Assembly: GCF_027490375.1 (NCBI RefSeq)
Contig: NZ_JAIXYH010000071.1
Coordinates: forward strand, 1-47,817
Direction of reading: 5' to 3'
DNA length: 47,817 nt
DNA from: Flavobacterium sp.
GTDB lineage: Bacteria > Bacteroidota > Bacteroidia > Flavobacteriales > Flavobacteriaceae
A program made the position numbers and the translations under genes. A model generated the notes under the pieces. That model ran no database searches. It was not told where the DNA came from and saw nothing but the letters and a program-made list of their open reading frames with translations. Shown piece by piece: positions 42,411 through 47,817 of the stretch. Every line of letters starts with the position of its first letter. The first letter of the stretch is position 1.

Positions 42411-42560
42411 CGGCCCGGATGGTAGCGAAAAGCCTTGCCAAACGCGGTGCGTGCAAAAACAAAAACCGCAGAGCGACCAGCGGAAGCTCCTGCGGTTTTT
42501 AGTTTTTGCCGTACAGCGGTGGCAAGCTTGCAGCGAACAGCCGGAAGTGCCGCCCAAAAT
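42411..42560 (-). repeat. Dispersed intergenic repeat, copy G (inverted)
   Basis: Read on the minus strand it has the head ATTTTGGGCGGCACTTCCGG, CTGTTCGCTGCAA, and a long stem (plus-strand 42453-42470 with 42491-42509, one unpaired base). The 20-base cap holds GAGC-TTCCGCTGGTC-GCTC. The tail has CCATCCGGGCCGCAAAG, similar to that of copy F. F and G point toward each other across the palindrome at 42328. Confidence 0.8.
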
Positions 42561-42584
42561 AGAATGATAAACCGAGGGTAGTGC

Positions 42585-42612
42585 AAAAAAAAGTCCTGCG
42601 TAAAGCAGGACT
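42585..42612 (-). terminator. Terminator of the ppiD-like gene
   Basis: AGTCCTGC (42592-42599) pairs with GCAGGACT (42605-42612) around GTAAA, followed on the minus strand by eight T residues, 23 bases after the stop codon. Confidence 0.85.
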
Positions 42613-42635
42613 CTTATTAGGTATGTTGCCGATAA

Positions 42636-44729
42636 TTAGAAGAACAATCTGCGGTTATCCTCGATTTGGGCAGCATCTTTAAGTGCGTTCAAAATTCGTC
42701 CCGGTGCGCTTCCGTTCTGAGCTTGTAGTTTAGCTACATAATCTTTAAAGTCTTTTATAGCAGGCGCGGCAGTAACTGCTTTTGCACTTACTACATACAC
42801 ACCTGAAACGCCTTCGATTGGAGCCGACAATTTGTTAGCGCCCAGTGCCATTGCCGTTGCAATTACGCGTGGTTCCGGACCAACACCTTCGAGTACACCT
42901 GCTTCGATTGTTACATCAGTTGCTACTTTCACGGTAGTCTTGTTAGCAGCAGCCATAGCAGCAAGGTTTGCACCCTTCAATTTCGCTTTGATGAGCTCGG
43001 CTTTTTTCTTGTTCTTTAATTTTACCTCCAACATCGGGCGTGCTTGATCGAGCGCCATCAAACCTTCCTCATTGTATTTCTTAATGCTTACAATAGCATT
43101 TCCTACATTAGGAATATCGAATTTTTTGAAAGAACCCACTTCGTTTCCATCATCGTACGCCCAACGAACAATCTGACGCTGATTTCCTAGTGCTCCAACA
43201 ACTTCGTCCATTGGTTGTACTTTTACCACAGGCGCAACAGTAAGTTTGTAGGTTTTTGCTACTTCAGCAATTGATTTCGATTTTAAATCGTTCTCGATTT
43301 TTGAAGCGGTTGCAAAGTTCTTGTCGTTTGTTTCCTCAGACGCTTCGATTTTACGAGCAATTGTAGCTAAACGAACAGCATCTTGCTTGTCGGTTACTTT
43401 AATAATGTGGTATCCGAATTCGGTCTCAACTAAACCAACAGAGTTTACTGGATTGTTAAAAACGTAGTCGTTAAACTTGGTAGTCATTTGTCCTGGCTCA
43501 AAATAACCAAGATCTCCACCATTTTGTTTAGAACTGTCGTCGCTATTTACCATAGCGAGCATCATAAAGTTGTTTGGATTCGCTTTTACTTCGTTAAGAA
43601 GTTCGGCGGCTTTTGCAGCAGCTTCTTCTTTGGTTCTGGTTACATTTGGCTGTGCGCGCATCGCTCCTTTGTAAGCAAGTAATATGTGTGATGCACGAGC
43701 GTTTGCTCCTGCTTTACGACCCATTCCTTTAGATATTGCATAATATCCGTTGAACATATAAGGCCCGTAAACAGAACCCGCTGGCAAATTAAATAACGCT
43801 TCTGCGTGTTCAGCTGGCAAACGGTTCTTAGCAATATAAGAAGAATCGTAAGGAATATCTGAATTTTCTGAAACGAATTCCTCTGTATTTTTCGCGTTCA
43901 TGAAACTCGGAATCGTATCGTTTTTACCGGTTTCTTCGTTAAGTTCCACGCGAGGTGCCATGAGGCTATTGATGGCGTTTTTAACCTCTGCCTCATCTTC
44001 TGCCGACGGTTTATCTTCAACGAGAATGTATTCTAACTCTATGTTTTCCTCAGCTTTGAATCGCTTTTGATCTTTACGCATTTCTGCGATAATTTCTTCG
44101 TCAGAAACTTTTACGTCCGAATCTTTGATTGAAGAATACAAAACTTGTACGTAGTCGAAAGAAACTTTATCAGCTTCGAGCTTATACTTCAATTTTCCTT
44201 CGAAAGCAGGTGTGTACATTCCGCCGCGAATCATGCTTCCGTACGATTGGAATTTAGCATTAAGTGCTGCTTCTTTCTTTCTTTCTGCTATTTGTTTTGC
44301 CGCTTCAGGATTTGAAGTTAGAAACTCGTCGAATTTCTTTTGGTCAAATAAACCGTTTGCGTTAACAAACATAGGATTTTGTCCGATATCTTGACTTTGC
44401 TTGAGAATATCCATGATTTGTTCTTCAGAAGAACGGATACCGAGCTTTTCAAACTCTTCAGTTAGCAACACGATGTTAACTTCTTGATCCCAAATACGAT
44501 TAGCCGCTTGTGTAGTGGTCATTCCTTGCTGACTTTTCTCAAGGTTAACTACTTTTTTATTGAAATCTTCGAAGCTTATTTCTTCATCGTTTACTGTACC
44601 AACATATCGCGAAGCGCCACTAAACGCACCGCTTTGAAAGATATCACCTACGATAAAAGCGAGAAGACAAAATCCGATTACTGCAATGAGTAAAAACGAA
44701 CGCTGTCTAATTTTGGATAAAACTGCCAT
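42636..44729 (-). CDS. PpiD/SurA-like periplasmic peptidyl-prolyl isomerase
   Basis: The 697-residue membrane-anchored folding factor has one N-terminal transmembrane helix (about 11-31, FLLIAVIGFCLLAFIVGDIF). A SurA_N/PpiD N-terminal helical region follows (about 40-240, with the VNDEEISFEDFNKKV start). A parvulin PpiC domain lies at about 345-449 (ASHILLAYKG, GGDLGYFEPGQM, TEFGYHIIKV), and a second degenerate domain and helical C-terminus complete it. It should help fold outer membrane and periplasmic proteins. It is last in the coaX-outer membrane protein-lptC-small gene run but separated by 104 bases holding a one-mismatch -7 element (44760-44767). A strong terminator follows. Confidence 0.92.
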   Translation of the reverse strand: MAVLSKIRQRSFLLIAVIGFCLLAFIVGDIFQSGAFSGASRYVGTVNDEEISFEDFNKKVVNLEKSQQGMTTTQAANRIWDQEVNIVLLTEEFEKLGIRSSEEQIMDILKQSQDIGQNPMFVNANGLFDQKKFDEFLTSNPEAAKQIAERKKEAALNAKFQSYGSMIRGGMYTPAFEGKLKYKLEADKVSFDYVQVLYSSIKDSDVKVSDEEIIAEMRKDQKRFKAEENIELEYILVEDKPSAEDEAEVKNAINSLMAPRVELNEETGKNDTIPSFMNAKNTEEFVSENSDIPYDSSYIAKNRLPAEHAEALFNLPAGSVYGPYMFNGYYAISKGMGRKAGANARASHILLAYKGAMRAQPNVTRTKEEAAAKAAELLNEVKANPNNFMMLAMVNSDDSSKQNGGDLGYFEPGQMTTKFNDYVFNNPVNSVGLVETEFGYHIIKVTDKQDAVRLATIARKIEASEETNDKNFATASKIENDLKSKSIAEVAKTYKLTVAPVVKVQPMDEVVGALGNQRQIVRWAYDDGNEVGSFKKFDIPNVGNAIVSIKKYNEEGLMALDQARPMLEVKLKNKKKAELIKAKLKGANLAAMAAANKTTVKVATDVTIEAGVLEGVGPEPRVIATAMALGANKLSAPIEGVSGVYVVSAKAVTAAPAIKDFKDYVAKLQAQNGSAPGRILNALKDAAQIEDNRRLFF

Positions 44730-44833
44730 AGTTTCTCTCTTATTTTTAAATTCAGTCTGCGAAAATACAATTATCTGCCAAATTACGGCAAGGGTAAATT
44801 TTTATTTTTTACAATGTGTCTATAAGCCTTAAT

Positions 44834-45043
44834 TTACGGCTGTTTTTGCTGATTTTTTTTTGCTCTTTCCTCAAATTTTTTGAAATACCATTGTCTAAAA
44901 AAGAACATTCCAAGTGCCGCAAAGGTAAAAAGGAGGTATAAGTAGCGCTCGTCGGTACCGCTATTCCATAATTGTGTAGTTCGGTAAGCCATAAAAGCTG
45001 CGGCAACTAAGTAAACGTATTGAGTAAATCTTAGAAATTTCAT
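44834..45043 (-). CDS. Small two-helix membrane protein downstream of lptC
   Basis: The 69-residue protein has two hydrophobic segments (about 5-22 and 33-50) joined by NSGTDERYLY and a basic tail (KKFEERAKKNQQKQP). I do not recognise a named family, though a protein with this profile is usual beside lptC in flavobacteria. Its start lies one base after the lptC stop, so it belongs to the coaX-lptC operon. The tail could face the cytoplasm. No function can be read. Confidence 0.78.
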   Translation of the reverse strand: MKFLRFTQYVYLVAAAFMAYRTTQLWNSGTDERYLYLLFTFAALGMFFFRQWYFKKFEERAKKNQQKQP

Positions 45044-45044
45044 T

Positions 45045-45587
45045 TTATTCTGCTTTGTTTATTTGTCCTCGAACTTGCTGGTAATTGATTCGCTTAAAGT
45101 CTTTGTTAAAATCGATTCCAGTTCCTTGAGTTGATCCGCCTTCGGGATCGGTGAATAAAAACGGTTTTTCGGTAAAGAACCAGCCATTTTTCTGGTCGAA
45201 GAACAGTTGTTCGGTTTCCAACCTTTGGCTTTCTTCGGATCGAATTACGACATTTTTTCGCAAATCAATTAAATCGCTTCCTCTATAAGAAATAGCATAT
45301 TGCGCCGTAATAAAGGTCTTTTTTCCCTTTTTATCGTAAAGAGTCAGATCAATTCCTTTCGGAAATTCTGTAAAAGGATGCTTTACGGTTGCAAAATCGC
45401 GCATTTGCTTTGCTGCGAGAACGGCGGTAATGCGCCCTGAATCGGTATATTTGAGTGCCAGGGAATCGGCTTCACCACTCGGCGTGAAAGTTGCTAAATT
45501 ACTTTTGTTCACGGCTTTGATTCGATCTTCGCAGGCCGTGAATGTCGCTGTAACAAGCAGAAACAAAAGCAAATGATGTAATTTCAC
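45045..45587 (-). CDS. lptC: LPS export periplasmic lipoprotein LptC
   Basis: The 180-residue protein has a lipoprotein signal peptide with a lipobox ending in Cys19 (TFTACED). The mature part is a beta-jellyroll of the OstA/LptC type, seen as repeating strands including YTDSGRITAVLAAKQM, GIDLTLYDKKGKKTFITAQ, RGSDLIDLRKNVVIRS and a GWFFTEKPFLF turn. LptC takes LPS from LptBFG at the inner membrane and passes it to LptA. It is encoded between the outer membrane protein gene (two-base gap) and a small membrane gene (one-base gap). In enteric bacteria LptC is anchored by a helix; a lipoprotein form is usual in Bacteroidota. Confidence 0.9.
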   Translation of the reverse strand: MKLHHLLLFLLVTATFTACEDRIKAVNKSNLATFTPSGEADSLALKYTDSGRITAVLAAKQMRDFATVKHPFTEFPKGIDLTLYDKKGKKTFITAQYAISYRGSDLIDLRKNVVIRSEESQRLETEQLFFDQKNGWFFTEKPFLFTDPEGGSTQGTGIDFNKDFKRINYQQVRGQINKAE

Positions 45588-45589
45588 GA

Positions 45590-46840
45590 TTAGTCGTACT
45601 TACGTTTAACAAACCAGCGGTCGTTTAGCGATAAACTGATTGATATGTTTGTATATCTCTCCTGAACCAAACCCGCTGCAGTTGTACCGCGCTTCCCAAT
45701 TTCGCAACCCAAATTAATATTTGAAAAGGTTCCGCGTAGTGGCAATCCGAAACCAAAAGTCACTGCTCTGTCTTCTATGTCTTTATTGTTGACGACAAGT
45801 CCGGTTCGTTCAAAACGAGCACCCACACGATAAGTAACTCTATTAAAGTATCCCGAAAAGGCATTGTATTTAGGAATGTAATAACCTCCTAAACTAATTT
45901 TCGCGCCGTTTTCGTAATCCACGTTTTGAATATCTGAGAACCTGTTTGCGAAACCGTTGTTAGAAGTAAGCGCAATTTCTGTACCTATCAACCAATGACG
46001 CTCTTCGCCGAAGCCTGCACCAAAGGTAAATCGTTGAGGCATTTTCAATCTGGAATCTGCTACGTTAACCTCAGTTTCTGAATCAACAGTCTCGGCATTT
46101 GCAGTGATTAAAACTGTTGCAATAAATCTGCTGTTATCTAGCTTTAAGGAAGTACTAGGAGAATAAGTCAGACTGGTGTAAAGCCTATTTTTCTTGCCTA
46201 CTTTTCGTTGATACATCAATCCGGTATTCACGGTAAAGCCTGAGAGAGCCGACAAACTTAACTCACGTGTTCCCAATTGTACACCCGGTATAGTGGCCAA
46301 CGTACTGGTTTCGATTTCTCCGAAATTGTACTGAAAATCGGTTCCAAAACTTAAGTTTTCGGAAAAATTATAGGCCAATGAAAAGAACACCCGGTTAAGA
46401 CCTCCAGAACCAGAATATCTGCGATTTGCTGGGTTTGTCTCGGAAGCGGAGGTTTGAATTTTATATCCAACCGAGGTAAAAGGCATCAATCCGATACCTG
46501 CTCCGAACTTTTTTGTTACTGGAATAGCAAAGGCTAGGTAATCGATACTTGTTCTTCCTGCTTCGTCGTTAATAGTATTTGTTTGGAAACGTGTTTTGTT
46601 ATTGGTTGCTGCAACCGAAAATGAGGTAAACTTCAAGCCGCCGTATGAAGCCGGGTTTTGCAAATTGATGTGAATACTGTCGGTAAACACGGCCACGCCG
46701 CCCATTGATCTGTTTTCAACAGAACCACGGAAGGTGACTTCTCCAATACCGTAAAAAGAATAGATAGAAGGTGTTCCGTTTTGAGCGTGAGCAACTAAAC
46801 TCATAAAAAGGCTCACTGACAGCAGAATTCGTTTAATCAT
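45590..46840 (-). CDS. Outer membrane beta-barrel protein
   Basis: The 416-residue exported protein has a signal peptide (residues 1-20, ending VAHAQ). The mature sequence begins GTPSIYSFYGIGEVTFRGS and is made of alternating strands with many aromatic and glycine positions, like FadL/PorV-type or OmpA-barrel proteins. Its ending (RWFVKRKYD) is not a classic C-terminal Phe. The start at ATG 46840 is chosen because it follows a normal signal peptide and overlaps the coaX stop by eight bases; a longer frame to 46909 would overlap coaX by about 76 bases. It sits between coaX and lptC. Function unknown; possibly lipid or hydrophobic compound transport. Confidence 0.85.
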   Translation of the reverse strand: MIKRILLSVSLFMSLVAHAQNGTPSIYSFYGIGEVTFRGSVENRSMGGVAVFTDSIHINLQNPASYGGLKFTSFSVAATNNKTRFQTNTINDEAGRTSIDYLAFAIPVTKKFGAGIGLMPFTSVGYKIQTSASETNPANRRYSGSGGLNRVFFSLAYNFSENLSFGTDFQYNFGEIETSTLATIPGVQLGTRELSLSALSGFTVNTGLMYQRKVGKKNRLYTSLTYSPSTSLKLDNSRFIATVLITANAETVDSETEVNVADSRLKMPQRFTFGAGFGEERHWLIGTEIALTSNNGFANRFSDIQNVDYENGAKISLGGYYIPKYNAFSGYFNRVTYRVGARFERTGLVVNNKDIEDRAVTFGFGLPLRGTFSNINLGCEIGKRGTTAAGLVQERYTNISISLSLNDRWFVKRKYD

Positions 46841-47567
46841 TAGGGTTGTAAAATTGGTACAGTGCATACAAAGCTCGCTGCATGAAATTTGAATCGGCAA
46901 ATATGCCATTTTTTAATTGGGTTGCCAAAAATTCGGCATCCCCGCCCGTTAAAATTATCGTAAAGTCGGCATACTGCTCCTTATAACGGTTAATGATTCC
47001 AATTATTTCGGCTACCATTCCATTTATTACACCCGATTGTATCGCGGTTATTGTACTATTTCCGATCAAAGCTGTTTCTTGAACGTTCGAAACCAACGGA
47101 AGTTTAGCAGTAAATTCGTGTAGCGCGCGAAATCGCATGTGCAAGCCCGGTGAAATCGCACCTCCTAAATAAGAAGAATCGGGCAATAGAAAGTCGTACG
47201 TAATACACGTTCCGGCATCTATAATTAAGCACGATTTTCCTTTTTCCAGTAAAGTAGCGCCGGCGGCAAGAACTTTTCGGTCGATTCCGAGCGTCTCAGG
47301 AGTGGTGTATCGGTTAATAAATGGCCAATTAGACAGATGGGCGACATCAAAAATGCCGAGATTCGGAAAGGAATTTTGAAAAAAAGGTACTAAATCGGCA
47401 GCAACGGAACTAAAAACAACATTTTTAACATTTGGATGTTTACGCAGTAGCTCGGCAGTTTCATCGGGAAACGAATCGTGGCTAACCGTCGTAGTATCAA
47501 ATTTTTGCCCATCGGATGTTAGGTGTAATTTGATGCGTGTATTTCCGTGATCAACGAGTAGTAACAT
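46833..47567 (-). CDS. coaX: Type III pantothenate kinase
   Basis: The 244-residue ASKHA-fold kinase catalyses the first step of coenzyme A synthesis, phosphorylating pantothenate. The N-terminal DHGNTRIKL supplies the phosphate loop with the catalytic Asp6; NRYTTPETLGIDRKVLAAGA (split at its center) and IIDAGTCITYDFL provide the remaining nucleotide and substrate contacts, followed by GGAISPGLHMRFRALHEFTA and TGGDAEFL. The enzyme is not inhibited by CoA, as is typical of type III. It heads the coaX-outer membrane protein-lptC run. A one-mismatch -7 element (TTCATTTG, 47594-47601) lies upstream. Confidence 0.95.
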   Translation of the reverse strand: MLLLVDHGNTRIKLHLTSDGQKFDTTTVSHDSFPDETAELLRKHPNVKNVVFSSVAADLVPFFQNSFPNLGIFDVAHLSNWPFINRYTTPETLGIDRKVLAAGATLLEKGKSCLIIDAGTCITYDFLLPDSSYLGGAISPGLHMRFRALHEFTAKLPLVSNVQETALIGNSTITAIQSGVINGMVAEIIGIINRYKEQYADFTIILTGGDAEFLATQLKNGIFADSNFMQRALYALYQFYNPND

Positions 47568-47618
47568 GTTTTTACAGCTAGGACGGCAAGTTACAAATGA
47601 ATTTTTTTAAAGATTTCT

Positions 47619-47648
47619 TTTGCACAAATAAAAACTCGGTTATATTTG
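47619..47648 (+). promoter_or_regulatory. Full -33/-7 promoter for tRNA-Phe
   Basis: The -33 TTTG (47619-47622), an 18-base spacer and the -7 element TATATTTG (47641-47648) make the best complete Bacteroidota promoter in the window, 15 bases before the tRNA. Confidence 0.8.
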
Positions 47649-47663
47649 CACCCGCATTAGCAA

Positions 47664-47736
<73 letters not shown>

Positions 47737-47742
47737 CATCCG

Positions 47743-47777
47743 ACCCTTGATTTCTTAATGATTTCAAGGGTTTTTTG
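47743..47777 (+). terminator. Terminator of tRNA-Phe
   Basis: ACCCTTGA (47743-47750) pairs with TCAAGGGT (47764-47771), followed by TTTTTTG. Confidence 0.8.
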
Positions 47778-47786
47778 TTTTTAGTC

Positions 47787-47799
47787 GTGTCCCTGGTTC
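47787..47799 (+). repeat. 13-base copy of the tRNA-Phe T-arm sequence
   Basis: GTGTCCCTGGTTC repeats bases 47707-47719 of the tRNA-Phe, about 80 bases later, after the terminator. The copy then diverges into a palindrome. Confidence 0.55.
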
Positions 47800-47817
47800 T
47801 TCCGATAGCTATCGGAA
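47800..47817. repeat. 18-bp palindrome at the window edge
   Basis: TTCCGATAGCTATCGGAA is a perfect palindrome that ends on the last base of the window. Palindromes with the CCGATAGCTATCGG core are, as I recall, frequent in flavobacterial intergenic DNA. Confidence 0.6.

Noticed and set aside
46841..46909. Upstream extension of the outer membrane protein
   Set aside because: It would overlap coaX by about 76 bases and place a normal signal peptide 23 residues inside the protein.

Overview
The window is chromosomal DNA from a member of the Bacteroidota, most likely Flavobacteriaceae close to Flavobacterium. Evidence: the Bacteroidota -7 promoter element TAnnTTTG lies upstream of many genes while Shine-Dalgarno motifs are lacking; the gene content (bat operon, GYDIA-type GHMP kinase next to a class II HMG-CoA reductase, short ComEC, DUF6702, DUF3050) is flavobacterial; and the synteny (surE-small membrane gene-lpxB, coaX-outer membrane protein-lptC, mreBCD-mrdA-rodA) is familiar in that group. 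GC looks moderate by eye (not computed). No insertion sequence, prophage or CRISPR array was found. Most of the window is core genome.

Layout. 1-1033: end of the bat operon (batD 3' end, batE). 1017-5299: CvpA-like membrane protein, pheS with a small partner gene, an O-methyltransferase, a PAP2 phosphatase and TatA. 5355-9573: reverse-strand block with an M1 aminopeptidase, a DUF6702 protein and a tandem pair of secreted regulatory-domain proteins. 9657-15933: dipeptidase E, a DUF3050 gene with a decayed 3' duplicate, two overlapping POT peptide transporters and two exported thioredoxins. 15984-21215: comEC, a candidate small RNA, an NlpC/P60 hydrolase, lpxB, a small membrane gene and surE. 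21437-24938: a Prc-type protease, a small membrane protein flanked by inverted repeats, and a secreted coiled-coil protein. 24950-32098: the rod-shape operon rodA-mrdA-mreD-mreC-mreB, with purH upstream. 32218-41297: ABC permease, lysA, a POT transporter plus DPP-IV-like peptidase pair, and the HMG-CoA reductase/GHMP kinase pair. 41298-42635: 1.3 kb without a convincing gene, made of a 57-bp tandem array, two inverted intergenic repeats and a palindrome. 42636-47567: PpiD-like chaperone, small membrane protein, LptC, outer membrane protein and CoaX. The window ends with tRNA-Phe(GAA) and its terminator.

Themes. Peptide use is prominent: three POT transporters, a DPP-IV-like peptidase in operon with one of them, dipeptidase E and an M1 aminopeptidase. 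Envelope building is the other theme: MreBCD/RodA/PBP2, LpxB, LptC, PpiD, PAP2, NlpC/P60, Prc and CoaX-linked outer membrane protein.

The least explained material is intergenic. A dispersed family (seven copies, A-G) shares a TTGGGCG-type head, a middle linker and two hairpins whose arms differ in sequence from copy to copy yet stay self-complementary; five copies carry an almost invariant 11-base apical loop, TTCCGYTGGTC, closed by covarying base pairs. A perfect 18-bp palindrome occurs three times in intergenic DNA, a structured RNA candidate lies between two terminators upstream of comEC, and an 11-unit 57-bp array shows higher-order duplication.
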